DNA of 64,000 nucleotides, taken from assembly GCA_037975125.1 (NCBI GenBank), contig CM075853.1, forward strand, positions 49,420,458 to 49,484,457, written 5' to 3'. The notes under the pieces are model-generated. The model worked only from the letters and a program-made list of their open reading frames with translations. It did not search any database and was not told where the DNA came from. Made by a program: the position numbers and the translations under genes. This document shows, in pieces, positions 1 to 11,095 of this stretch; the first letter of the stretch is position 1, and every line of letters starts with the position of its first letter. Source of the DNA: Latrodectus hesperus (taxonomy: Eukaryota; Arthropoda; Arachnida; Araneae; Theridiidae).

Positions 1-718
1 AAAACTCCTGGCATAGTAGATATTTCTTGTTTAGCATCATCATCATCTCTGTATTAAAAAGTAATAAATAACTCAGTATATTTATAATATATTATGTTTT
101 TCAGATCTAATTTCAAACTATAATTTTCGTTTTATTTATTAAGGTATTAATAGAAAATATTTGCAAATAATAAATTGAATTTATTATTTAAAAATTGAAA
201 AATAATGTTTTCATGATTTTAACAATTAAAAACATACATGATAAAAATAGGATACATCAAGTTGGAAGGAAATAAAACACTTGTTGATTCTTGATACTGT
301 CTTAAAACAGGATGGAAAAACCCACTTTGTAAAACGTTAGCCATGATATATGAATGTTTCAACTAAGAAATATACGCAGATGATATAAATGTATTAATAA
401 GCAATTCTGAATCTTGGAAATTAATATTTTAGATTAGGTAATTGCGATATTTTTCCGGTTGTTATGCCGGTAGCAAACGAGAGTAAATTCGCTTGTGAAG
501 TGACGTCACAAAAAAGGAGTTTCGAGCAATATAAGAGACGTCGACGAGGGTTGATGACATGATACTCTCGGGGATACTTCAGTACCCCCTGAGCTGTGGA
601 TCATAGCTCGTGACTCGTGATAGCAAAACAAAGCCAACCCCACGTAATTTTAAACAACTGAAACGTAAACTGCCCGACAACCCAACTGGCAAATCCAAGA
701 AACTCTTTTAATGGAGCA
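1..718. other. Non-coding; GC-elevated second half
   Basis: The first 430 bases are plain AT-rich sequence. From about 430 to 718 the composition shifts to clearly higher GC with CpGs, quite unlike its surroundings. No long open frame lies in it. It may be an old exon or untranslated region, a promoter-like segment, or the body of an unrecognised repeat. It appears to continue at 1377 after an inserted element. Confidence 0.4.
501..508. promoter_or_regulatory. Palindromic CRE-type octamer (TGACGTCA)
   Basis: A perfect cAMP-response-element octamer sits in the GC-elevated stretch, with a second GACGTC core about 30 bases downstream. The octamer is a known bZIP (CREB/ATF) site. It lies almost 2 kb upstream of the IBA57 start, so regulation of that gene is only a possibility. 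Confidence 0.2.
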
Positions 719-1368
719 AGTGTTGTAAATAAAGGAAAAAATCGGGTTTATTTTGCGGGGAGGGGGGTTAAGAATAAACCGTATTTATTCCCTTGGGAAT
801 TTTAAAAATTCCCTATAATTTTGAAAAACCTCTTGAGTTTCGAAAATTTTCAGCTGATTTAGAAATTTTTGAAGTTTTATTTTTCTATCTGATATTTTTA
901 AATAAATAAAAGTCCATTTATTTTATTATTTCTACTACTAATTATGGTCATTGAAAGTTTTCCAGGAAAAGAAAATAATTTTGCATTAATGAGCAATTTA
1001 GAATTCTTTCTTTTTCAGTATGAATTAGCAATTTATAATGACAGAAACATAAAAACGTCAATAATTATTCTAACTGTCCTGAAAAATATATCGATATTTT
1101 TTATTAAATAATACATTTTTATCATTTTTAAAAAGTGTTTTTGTTTTTCTCATGTGAAACTAATTAACTTCTTGACTAGAAGACGTATAGAACAGACGTT
1201 TTTTGCATAATTTCGTAGTTTACTTTTCTTCATTTATCTAAAACAGAAAATACATTAAACGGTAGATGATTGGTTGAGTTTATTCTTTCAAAATTTCCAA
1301 AATTCCCCCAAACTCCTGGTTTATTTCTAAAATTCTTGAGTAAATTTCCGGGAATTTTACATCTCTAC
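719..1368. mobile_element. hAT-like non-autonomous element (candidate)
   Basis: A block of about 650 bp is bounded by imperfect 8-bp direct repeats, ATGGAGCA (711-718) and TTAGAGCA (1369-1376), matching at 6 of 8 positions. The right end read inwards begins GTAGAGATGTAAAATTCCC; the left end begins AGTGTTGTAAATA, sharing the TGTAAA core. Subterminal sequence at both ends is rich in TTCCC/GGGAA and TTTATT motifs in opposite orientation. An 8-bp duplication and such ends are typical of hAT transposons. There is no transposase frame, so it would be a MITE-like derivative. The terminal match is short, so the class is tentative. Confidence 0.35.
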
Positions 1369-1680
1369 TTAGAGCAGACCTCGTAGTGCTAAGAAAACTT
1401 AGGGAAATTCATAGAACAAAGGTGTCTTCTAAGAAAGCTAGTAATAATTATCAGTTCCTTACGACAAGATGCAAAACTCGCATAGCTTTCCGGCTGACAA
1501 CTACGACACCAGTGGTGTTGAAGATGGGACTAGGACTAGCCCTCCTCAAGTCTTGTTGGTCGCATCATCTGGAGAGAGTGATGTCTGTGGATGTAGTTGG
1601 TGAAGTACATCAGGAGTTTAGTTCCTGGTAGGATCATCTTTATTGGTGCAGCTTAGTTCTGTAGTCCTTGAAATTGAGTA
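1369..1680 (+). other. GC-elevated stretch with a possible exon-like frame
   Basis: This is the continuation of the GC-elevated sequence beyond the inserted element. From about 1454, after a CAG, one frame stays open to a TGA at 1603-1605. It encodes a serine-, proline- and acidic-rich peptide (YDTSGVEDGTRTSPPQ, then LLVASSGESDVCGCS), and a GTGAAG donor-like hexamer sits at its end. A second frame (1386-1628) is also open but has no ATG start and a less protein-like composition. I recognise no family. It could be an internal exon, a relic of one, or chance. Confidence 0.2.
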
Positions 1681-2441
1681 AGTTTTCTATCCATGTTGCT
1701 CCCGACTTTGGATACAAAAGATGTCCGTTTTAGAGGCTCGTAAAAACTAGATTCTACTCATAAACCATTATATATTGGTCGTTGATTCTACTGCAATGAA
1801 TAAATTCATTAAGGAGAGAATTTGTGTAATTACATATGGCTCTTTAAAGCATAAAAAATAGCGACAGTGAGGAACTCTATTGTCTTACATGTGCAGATTG
1901 TAGCATTAGTATTATGAATTCCATGACTTAGTTAATAAAAATAAAGAATATGAGTATTTGAGAATTCTTTTCCACCCACTTCAAAAATATTCAAAAATTC
2001 GTATCATGGTTTAAATTTTTGAAACATGACTTTTTTTCATGAAAAATATCTTCTTGTGATTAATTACTTTCGAATTCATTAAAGTTTAGTACATTTATTC
2101 AAAAATCTTTCCAAAAATAACAAACAAATTAAACTATCAATGTGCATTATATTATCTGACACTCATTTATTATTTACAGTATGGTCTTTTATTGAGAAAG
2201 TCCATGGAAAATGCGACGAGAGTTAAGACAATGAACAAAAATGCAATCAATTTTATATGATTAAGTGGAGTAACTAATCATTGTATTCTTTATTTTGATT
2301 AATTGAGAATCTTAAAAGTAACCGTAAGCGCAATCATTTTATTATCTCTCAAGAAGAAATAAACAAATGTTGAGTTGAAAATTGAAATGTAGAAAGGAGA
2401 TTGAATTAAGCTTATCGAAAGATATTTCTCAGCATTTAAGA
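1681..2441 (+). other. 5' flank of IBA57, AT-rich
   Basis: No coding frame or repeat is recognised here. The transcription start of IBA57 should lie in this stretch; no TATA box or CpG-rich promoter can be singled out from the AT-rich background. A splice-acceptor-like TTTACAG at about 2173-2179 leaves open a non-coding upstream exon. Confidence 0.3.
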
Positions 2442-3467
2442 ATGCATATTATTAGGCACATCAATTTACTTCGTAATTGTGTTCATTTTGTAAAGTACAA
2501 AATCAGCAATTTTTCTTCAAAAGATGCTTTTTTGGTTGAAAGTTTGAAGAAAAGAACTGTCTTAAAATTATCTGGGAACGATACTACAAATTATTTACAA
2601 AGTATGATGACAAATGACATCAAAAATTTTGAAACATTACCATGCTTGTACTCTATGCTTCTAAATTCAAAAGGAAGAGTTTTGTATGATATTTTGCTTT
2701 ATAAAGTTAATGAAAATGAATATTTAGTAGAATATGATTCTACAGCTGTGGAATATTTACAGAGACACCTTTTAATGTATAGACTTAGAAAAAATGTTAA
2801 AATTCAACCCCTAACAGATATTACTGCGTGGGTGATTTACAAACGATATGAAGACACTGATGAAAATTCACACCTTTTAAATTCAAAATTATTTATTAAC
2901 AAACTAAATGAAGTAAACGAGGTTATTAAAGCCGTTGAAGATCCTAGAAGTAAATTTTTAGGATTCCGAGTATTAACGTCGAAATGCAATGATCTATTAA
3001 AAATTCTTCCTTCAGAATATAATTTTATGAATGGCGATTCTTATAGATTATTGCGTTATAAGCTTGGAATTGGTGAAGGTGTCCTTGATCATCCACCTGG
3101 GAACTGTCAGCCTTTTGAAACAAATATTGATTTGCTAAATGGTGTTAGTTTTACAAAAGGTTGCTATATTGGTCAAGAAATGACTGCAAAATCGCGTCAC
3201 ATTTTTGTCATAAGAAAAAGGCTTGTGCCAATTCTTTTAAAAGAGATGGATTTCTATCCAACATTTCCACCAGAATGTGAAATAGAAAACGAAAATTCTT
3301 TGAAGCTTGGAAGACTTCGTAGCCACTTGGGAAGACATGGACTTGCATTATTAAAATATGAAGATTGTGCTAAATCAAAACTTTTAAAAATTAAAGGATT
3401 TGATATAACTCTTGATGCAATTAAGCCCAAATGGTGGCCATCTAATTTAAAAAGTGAAACTTTATGA
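2442..3467 (+). CDS. IBA57: IBA57 homologue, mitochondrial iron-sulfur cluster assembly factor
   Basis: IBA57 (YgfZ/CAF17 family, GcvT-like fold) is a mitochondrial matrix protein that works with ISCA1/ISCA2 to make [4Fe-4S] clusters for aconitase, lipoate synthase and respiratory complexes. The 341-residue frame carries the family signature KGCYIGQE at residues 239-246, with the conserved cysteine at 241, followed by IRKRL as in other members. The folate-binding-like N-terminal domain shows LSGNDTTNYLQSMMTND at about residues 44-60. Length is close to the usual 350. The frame is open further upstream without an ATG; I chose the ATG at 2442 because the following 20 residues are basic and hydrophobic with no acidic residue, a good mitochondrial presequence, and an A sits at -3. 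The coding region has no intron. It is intact, so probably functional. The family call is firm; the exact start is slightly less sure. Confidence 0.93.
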   Translation: MHIIRHINLLRNCVHFVKYKISNFSSKDAFLVESLKKRTVLKLSGNDTTNYLQSMMTNDIKNFETLPCLYSMLLNSKGRVLYDILLYKVNENEYLVEYDSTAVEYLQRHLLMYRLRKNVKIQPLTDITAWVIYKRYEDTDENSHLLNSKLFINKLNEVNEVIKAVEDPRSKFLGFRVLTSKCNDLLKILPSEYNFMNGDSYRLLRYKLGIGEGVLDHPPGNCQPFETNIDLLNGVSFTKGCYIGQEMTAKSRHIFVIRKRLVPILLKEMDFYPTFPPECEIENENSLKLGRLRSHLGRHGLALLKYEDCAKSKLLKIKGFDITLDAIKPKWWPSNLKSETL

Positions 3468-3468
3468 A

Positions 3469-3474
3469 AATAAA
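3469..3474 (+). terminator. AATAAA polyadenylation signal just after IBA57
   Basis: A canonical AATAAA begins two bases after the TGA stop. If used, the 3' untranslated region would be only about 20-30 bases. Further AATAAA hexamers occur near 4070 and 4139, so a longer transcript is also possible. Confidence 0.4.
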
Positions 3475-5227
3475 TATATAAACATTAAAACTCTCCTTTT
3501 TATTTAAGCAAATTATCATTTTAAAAAAGCATTTAGTTTAAGGATATATTTATAATTCAAATGCAAGTAAATTTGTTATTTTAGTACTTAAAATCAGTGC
3601 AAAAATAGTAAAACAAAATCACGTTTCTTTTTTATCAATAGAAAGCTTCTTAAATTTTTATTTATTACAACTTATTATTCTTGTAAGTAAATATTGATTT
3701 TTTATAATATATCATAAACTTCCTAGGAACTTTTAGATCTATTATTAATTCTTTAGAAATGATATTTTTCTCTGATTCATTTTTATTTTCATCAGTATTT
3801 GCTTAATAAGTTATGTCATACAATAGCATAATCTATTTTCCTATCAAATAATAATTTTTTTGTTTAAAATTTAATATACAATTTATTAAAAAATAAAATT
3901 ACTTTTTTATGTGTAAAACTTTTCTTTCTTTTTTTCTTTACAAATTTATTAAAAAAATAGTATTTGAAGTGTCGAATAATATTTTATTTCACTTTTTAAT
4001 TAACAGAAAAATTGCCAATTTTTTAACCATTTTTAAAAATAAGTATGTAGATATATAAGAATAAATGAGGGAAGGGTACTATATTCTGTTATACCTCACA
4101 GAGTTATCAGGAAATGATTGCTAAGTAGTTTCTTTCACAAATAAACTTTAGCATTTTAATAAGTTTTGTCTTTAAATGATAATTGTTAGTTCATATGATG
4201 TAAATAAAATGTTTCTACTTTTTTTTGCAGTGTCTAAAAATGTAAACTATTTTAAACAATGCAAAACGCAAATATTTATGACAATTGTAATTTTTTCTTA
4301 CCCATTAGGAGTATCGAACATGGGTATATCGAAAAATTGAGTTGTACTGAAAAATCTAACATAGTCCATGAACCTTTTATAAGATGTTTTAAATCTGTGT
4401 CTTATGATTTGAAGCTGATCACAAAACAAGTTTTGAGTTTATTCTAAAACTAAATATTGTATTCAATTTTACAGATTATTTATAACTGTGCATTGAAATT
4501 TTTTTATTTACAAATAGAAATGAGAATGTTTTATGAAATATATTTTGATCAACCACAATATATTAAAAAATAAATTGTTGCCAATGTTTTCATGAAGCTC
4601 TTTTCATTACTTAATTATATAATGTTCATTTGTAAAGCAATTATTTTAACTTGAAAGTGCTGGATTTTAAAGATATTGTTAATTGCATACATAGAAAATA
4701 TACTATTGTATATTATGTGTTTTTCTACTTCTTGTAAAGTCTGAAAACAGTGAGGAGACTTGAACAAAGGGATAAATAAGCTGTCTGATCAAACCAAAAT
4801 AAAAGCATTAATAAAATAATTAAAGAATTTTCCCCTTTTTTAGAACTGAAAAGTTTTTTGAATATTCTTCATCCTGTTATTTTAAATTTAAAAAATCCAG
4901 GTTTTAAAGTATGTTTTTTAAAATTACATTGAAATAATTTTTATTTTATACCAGTCAAATATGTATAATAGATAATATTTTTATTCTTTTGGTTATTTAT
5001 TTATTACATAAATTAGTGATCCTACTAAAGAACACGTAGAAAGTAACTACGTTTCTTAATCTTTAAATGGTAATTTCACTCCATGGGACATAAGTTTTTT
5101 AATTGTTTTAAACAATGAAATAATATACTAATTTTTATTATACATACTTGTTTGCTTAAAAATTTTTCTAATTTAGTTTTTTATATAATATCACTGCATT
5201 TTATAATATAAGAAAGCTGAGCTAACA
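3475..5227. other. AT-rich intergenic DNA
   Basis: No gene or named repeat is seen. The open frame at 4259-4447 has AT-driven composition and no recognisable motif, and is taken as chance. Confidence 0.5.
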
Positions 5228-5520
5228 ACTGAATGTTTGTTGCACCAGCATGCTTCCCTGTATCTAGCCCAGAGTTGGGCTCAATCAGTTAGTTAGAAGC
5301 AGCTGGGTGGAGTCTTTGTGATTTTGAAGCAGAAACCAAGTAGAAGACCTCCAGTATTTGGCCTGCCATCCCCAGAGGTATTTCTCTTGGAGGACAATGC
5401 GACCACACTTACTTTTAGCATGCCTCAGCTGCCATTAGCAAACTCGATGGATCTTCGGTCAAACGGGATTCAAACTCACTACTTTCTGATAATGAGAACA
5501 ACGTCCTAGCCAACCAGTCC
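5228..5520 (-). mobile_element. tRNA-derived SINE, family E copy 1
   Basis: This GC-elevated block of about 290 bp has a tRNA-like head on the - strand at its high-coordinate end: a box A-like TGGTTGGCTAGGACG and a box B-like GAGTTTGAATCCC. It matches the block at 63760-64000 through several conserved stretches, including GCCATTAGCAAAC, TTGGCCTG and GCGACCA. Two diverged, dispersed copies plus internal pol III promoter boxes indicate a SINE. The short open frame inside it (5318-5509) is incidental. Confidence 0.6.
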
Positions 5521-5528
5521 ACTGTGGC

Positions 5529-5658
5529 CCTACAACTGAATGGTTAGCGCTCTGGCATTTTATTCAACAGTTCATGTGTTCAAATCACTCCTTGAGTTTG
5601 AAATGGTTCAAAATTCAGTGTGCAAAAAAATGAACATAGAGTGAATGGCAAACAAACC
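5529..5658 (+). mobile_element. tRNA-derived SINE, family A copy 1
   Basis: The copy begins with a tRNA-like head: ACTGAATGGTTAGCGCTCTG (box A) followed by AACAGTTCATGTGTTCAAATC (box B region, B box about GTTCAAATC). The body ends in the family's AGTGTGCAAAAAAATGA and GGCAAACAAACC tail. It is the clearest head among the copies in this window. Confidence 0.65.
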
Positions 5659-5975
5659 AAATCTTCATAATATGAAAAATATCTATTTCCCAAATAGGGA
5701 TTAGTTATTTTCTAATGTAACATATTGCATTTTTTATTTGAATTGATCCATATAAAGTGTTAAAAATATCATTTATAGTTTGATTAAGGCATTTATCATG
5801 CTTAAAACTTTAGAAATTAATCCAACATAAAATGTGAAAATTTGTTTTATAATATTTAGTTTCTTTAATATATTATTAAGAAAGCAATTCAGTTTAAAAT
5901 AAACTTTATTTTAATTCAACAATTATTTTAACAATAATTTTTTTTTACAGAAATTATTGTTTAAATTCCCCTAAG

Positions 5976-5994
5976 TTTTTTTTTTTTTTTTTTT
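5976..5994. repeat. Poly-T tract
   Basis: An uninterrupted run of 19 T. It may be a retroposed poly-A tail on the - strand or a simple slippage product; no element is seen attached. Confidence 0.7.
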
Positions 5995-6302
5995 GTGAAT
6001 AAATTTAAAACAAGTTGCATATAAAAAGAACTTATTTTTGCTTTTACTTTAGTTGCTAATCAATTTGTCTCTTTTCTTTCTCAGTGTAATTAAATAACTG
6101 AAGAAATTGTTAAAATATTTGAATTACAACATTTCATTTATCATGAGAAAAACATTGTGACAATTAGCCTTTTGATTCGTTTTTATTAAATTAATCTTAA
6201 TTTGCTAAAATTTTCTAGGGTTTTTTTTATCATATATTGTAAGATGATATTAAAATATGTCTTATTAGAAAAAATTGCTCTCTCATAACATAATATATCC
6301 TC

Positions 6303-6453
6303 TTACCTTCGGTTCAACAGTTCGTAGGTTGGAATACCACCTTGGGCATTGATGTTTGTAGTGGTTCGGAATCCACTTTAAACCGTAGGTTTCGGTCTAA
6401 TTAGCACTCGTTTGCAAAAAATGACCGTTGAGCGACAAACAAAACAAAACAAA
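6303..6453 (+). mobile_element. tRNA-derived SINE, family A copy 2
   Basis: A well preserved body of family A. It runs from TTCAACAGTTCGTAGGTTGG (box B region) through TGGTTCGGAATCCACTTTAA and GGTCTAATTAGCACTCG to AATGACCGTTGAGCGACAAA. The tRNA-like A box at the front is lost or too diverged to see. Confidence 0.65.
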
Positions 6454-9400
6454 GCTCATAATATATTCTTTATGATTTTATATTGTAAGGTTAAACATTT
6501 TTTTATATTGGCAGTTATTTTTTAACAATGAAAAACTTATGTGAGACTATGAAAAAATTATAAAATGCCTACATGAAAAATAAGGATATAACAATGGCAC
6601 TAACATTTTAAGCTAAAAATTTTGAAACAGCAAGTTCTACTATTTTTATAATGTATTCTTATTGCCACCCACTTTTATGTCACGTGAAAAAGTCTTAAGT
6701 TCTTATATATTTCTTTTTTTTTTTTTAATGAATTTTCAGAAGGATTTAAATCATGTAAACATTATCTGTGGATAGTTGCTGAAATTCTACTGGCTCTATC
6801 TATTGCAAAAATGTTTTTAATTTATGTAATTCATTTCTCAATCCATTAGGAAAAACCTTGAAACATTCTCGTTCATACTGTAATGGAAAAGCAATTTTTG
6901 AAATCTTTAGAAAGTGAATCAAGTGATCTTAATTTAACATAACATTTAATGTATAGAATATTAAATAAAGTTTCCAAGTTCATGAATAAAATACTTCTAT
7001 TATTAGATAATTAAAAAATTCTACTTTTTAATATTTTATTAAAGGTGTCTCCAAATATATATATGTATATAATTTTTTTTAAATTAATAAATGCATAATG
7101 ATGAAAGAATATTTTTTCAAAGATCATCTCTTAAATTTATCTGCAAATTTTACAAGCTCATAATTATTTTATGGAAGATTGCATTTTTATTAAATTTTTA
7201 TCAAATTTCATAATTGATATTAAAATTTATTTATTCATTCACAAGTATTCAAATAAAATGAAATATTTTTTTAAGAGAAAATATTTTGCAATGCTTTTGA
7301 TTATTCTATGTTATATAATGTTTAATGCAATATTAATTCAATAAATTATTCAAAGAGCAGTATAGTGATTAAATAACTTAATTATTTGATTTTTAATTTA
7401 GCTTTTATGTAAAAATAATTTAAATATGCATTATGATTGCAGATATTTAAATTAAAAAAGTGGACAATTTTATTTGAATTGAAAAATTAAATTTATATTT
7501 TAATTTATAATTTTTGGTAATGTAAACAAGGAAATTATTGTAAATAAAATAAAATTTTTGAATGTTTGATCTAAACGTATGTGAATGAATTTTGATTAAT
7601 AATTACACAATTTAAAAAAAAAATTTGTAGAAATAATGTATACTTTAACCATTATTTAAAAGAATATATGTATATATATATATAATAAATTTTAGACACA
7701 GTATGCACACATTTGTGAATTATAATTTCTTAAGTAAATGTTCCTAGAGAATAATATATCTTCCTGAATATTTTCGAAAGATATTATAATTCAAATGTAT
7801 CCTATAATGTTCAAAATCTATTTTTTTTTTCTCTCTAAATTGAAAAATAAGACGAGAATTTATTAACATTATGAACATTTTCAGCTGAAATAATTTTAAT
7901 GTGCAGTATTTTGAAATATATTAATCAAATAAAATAAAATCTTATAAATTTAAGATTACTTATAAATTTATCATTTTTAAAAAGTTACGAGTTGGTGCCA
8001 TATGTGCCATCCCACAAAAAATTATCAGTATAAATGTAATGTGGTGCCATCTGTTTAAAATCATTACAATTTAAACTGTATTGAGCGAAAAAAAAAATTT
8101 TATTTCCCTGCTGTTTACTCAAATTTTTTTTTTTAATTTTTGGGTCTTTAAAATAAACTGATTTAAACTTTCTTGCAAAATTTATAAATTAATAATTGTT
8201 AGCACATTTTTATCTTCATTCCTAAAGTATGATAATTATTTTTTAAAAAAATATTCACTATATTTCTAAACTTTATTCAATCAGTGAATATTTTTTATCA
8301 CCAATGTTTTCACTTGATTATGTAAGAGGATATGAATTAAATAGAGAATTTTGTTGAATACATTTAATAAAATTAAGATACATAATTAGATTCAGTTTAG
8401 CCCTCTTAAAAATAAAAATAAATCCTATGAAAAATAATTTAAACTGAAACTTTCTTTTGTCAATTTATTTATATATTTCTTGTATGATTTCTCTACTTCT
8501 AGATTTAAAATTTCTGGAATTATGCTTATATCTTATTTAATGCATGATTTAAATATAAATGGATATTGAATGAAAAAAATTAACTACTGGTGTAATTTAA
8601 AGATAATTAAATTAATTTTTGGTCTGATGGGTTGAAATAGCTTTTTGATGAAAAAGCCTTTCACATTACTGCTAGATTTAGTTATTTGAATTTTCTTATA
8701 GTATGTTATTAGCTATTTATTGTATACTAAGAAACAATGTCAAAGTATTAATCAAAGATTGCTCTGAAGCAAACTGCAAAATAAGCAGGGAAAAAAAATT
8801 TTTGAACAATCTGAAATATTAAACAATTCTCAACAATCACTTGTCTTACAAAATATAAGAGGGTTATCTTTTTTAATATTTATGTAAGATAATTATTGCA
8901 TCATCGATATCTTCAACCATTTTTCTATGTATATATTGAAAATATATTTGTCTTATTTCAGGGGCTGAATAAATTATACATGAAAATAACAGCAACTATA
9001 ATGCTACTATAGTTCCAAAATTCTGAAATATTTTTTTTTTTCAAAAATAAATTACATTTTTTTGCAAGAGTCATTTTTTTAAATGACAACTTTTATACTT
9101 CTATGTTAGATTAAAATATTTATTTAAAAGTGAAAATATTCTCCACATCTGATCATCATTGTTCAAAATTATGTCTTGAATTTTTTGAAAAAGATTTAAA
9201 TTTCAATGAATGAAAATACATAATTTTGTTAATGCATTATCATAGCTACAATAGTTTATTAAAATAAGTTTTTAAAGATATTTTAATTCCTATAAATTAT
9301 TTTATTCGTATGGGATACTTAAACATTCATAATGGAAAATGTTTTAAATCTATAAGTGTAATATTATGTTATAGATCGGTAATTTTAGGCATCAATTTTA

Positions 9401-9670
9401 AGTTAGGATTAAAGTACTCATCACTTGAGAATTCACTTATGAAAATCATCTATCTTGCTAAAGTATTTTAATTGACTTTTGAATATTTTTCAAAGAAATT
9501 AACCATAAATAAGATGCAAATCTGTAATTCATGTGCATACAATATTTTATTTAAACACATTCATTTTTTAATTTCTATTTAATTCAATGTATAGTAACAT
9601 AACAGAGAATTTAGTATACTCATGGATTTAAATAGTACCATTTTCTTTAATTATCAATATCTTAAATATA
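6454..9670. other. AT-rich intergenic DNA
   Basis: Homopolymer A/T runs and short TA tracts (for example about 7664-7683) dominate. No coding frame, splice-consistent exon or recognisable repeat is seen. Confidence 0.5.
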
Positions 9671-10652
9671 CAGGGTAATTCTAAATTGTTTTTACAAATT
9701 AAAAGGGGTGATAGTATACCCATCCATACAAACAATAATTACATAGGGTTGCATTCCACTCTGAGAGGAAGAAAAGAGGAAAGTAGAAACCCATCAAGCA
9801 TCTATAAAAAATTTACTGTATGCTAATTTTCACAAGACTTTTTGCTCGTATTGATTACCATAGATAGCCAATCAAAGTAGATGTTGTCCTTTAAAAATGC
9901 AATCAATATGCTTGGTCTGACAACAATGCCTACCATACAACTCCTAGACACCTGCAGAAATTTTCCATGAACATCTGGGCAGGTATCCTTGGTGATTACA
10001 ACGTAGACCTTTACATCATGCCAGACCGTTTGACTGGCGTAACATACAGTACCTTCTTGGAACAAGTGCTTCCCAGTTTATTGCAGGTTGTTCCATACCC
10101 CATCCTGAGAGACATGTGGTTAATGCACGATGGAGCCCCAGCACATTATTCCATCACGGACTGTAACTTCTTGAATGCCAAATATCCCACATGATAGATT
10201 GGACGTAGCAGACCTGTGGCTTAGCCTCTCTCACTGTGCCTCAACCCACTGGATGTTTTTCTTATGGGGACCCATGAAATCTTTAGAGTATTAGACGCCT
10301 CTGGACTCAACTGAAGATCTCACGGCTAGAATCGTTTCTGGGGACAAAAATTATACGGCACCAGGAATCTTTGAGAGGGTGCACAAGTCGCTCCTTTGCT
10401 GGTGTCAACTATGTAACAACTCATATGGACGGCATTTCAAGCATCTGCTATGAGGTTTTCATTAATTAATAAATATAATTGTGAAACTTTTGGCATTATT
10501 CATTCCCTTATCCAATGCTGTTATAAGTGTTGGGCAAGCACTGTGGGAATTCTATTCTGTCTCAGAGTGGAATGTGAACCTATGTAATTATCCTTGTCTA
10601 GATAAGTACTACCATTTGTTTTAATTTGTAAAAACAAGCTTGCATAAAGAAT
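9671..10652 (+). mobile_element. Mariner-superfamily DNA transposon remnant
   Basis: The element starts CAGGGTAATTC after a TA at 9669-9670. Its two ends form inverted repeats of about 100 bp: TTGTTTTTACAAATTAAAA, AATTACATAGG and CATTCCACTCTGAGA appear near the left end, and the same strings read inward from the right end (about 10550-10652). Between them lies the C-terminal part of a DDE transposase on the + strand. At about 980 bp it is shorter than an autonomous element and has lost the first part of the gene. The outermost 18 bases at the right match poorly, so that boundary is approximate. Confidence 0.8.
9904..10450 (+). pseudogene. Transposase fragment, mariner/IS630-like (LDFFLWG type)
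   Basis: An uninterrupted frame from 9904 to the TGA at 10192-10194 reads QYAWSDNN..., then SMNIWAGILGDYNVD, and MWLMHDGAPAHYS containing the second catalytic aspartate. After the stop, other frames continue the homology: FFLWGPMKSLEY (about 10258-10295), then GIFERVHKSLL and GRHFKHLL near 10440. The third catalytic position of the LDFFLWG block has been lost (the DNA now reads WMFFLWG). The first catalytic block is absent. This transposase would act in cut-and-paste transposition; the copy is clearly dead through truncation, stops and frameshifts. The subgroup is assigned from remembered family features only. Confidence 0.8.
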
Positions 10653-10844
10653 TTTTAATTTCATTGCCCAGAAATTTTGTTTAGTTATATCTTAAAGTAC
10701 AATAGAATTTTAAAATTTATAGAAAAATCCATACTCTATTTGTTAACAAAATTTTTGCTCAGTGTTGAATTGAGAAGAGCCATATGGAATGGAAAGAAAC
10801 ATCAGGATGTTGGTCTCTGGTTAACATAAAACTTAACTAAACCT

Positions 10845-11095
10845 GTAGAATCCCAATGCCTACAGTGCTCATATGTGTTTTCTTGATCAAAGGCTCTGAG
10901 GTGTGAAGCATATGTCCCAGTCAGGTGATCAGTCTAACGCAAAATCCCCAGTATTTAGTTCCCAAATACACAGTATTCAGTTTATCAAAGGAAGGTTGAG
11001 TCGACCTAGCCTGGCCTGTGGATTGAACCACTGATCAGTGCCTACAGATCGCGAAGTGCTACCACAATAAACCACTTGGCTTTGGTTAAAATAAA
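10845..11095 (-). mobile_element. tRNA-derived SINE, family B copy 1
   Basis: Reads on the - strand from a degraded tRNA-like head (CAAAGCCAAGTGGTTTATTG, then GTGGTTCAATCCAC as box B) into a body shared with 46265-46530. Shared strings on the + strand are AAGCATATGTCCC, TTTAGTTCCCAA and CTCAGTTTATC or near variants. The two copies are about 70% alike by eye. Confidence 0.6.

Noticed and set aside
2382..2441. N-terminal extension of IBA57 by 20 residues
   Set aside because: The extension begins with TTG rather than ATG and contains acidic residues, unlike a mitochondrial presequence; the ATG at 2442 fits better.
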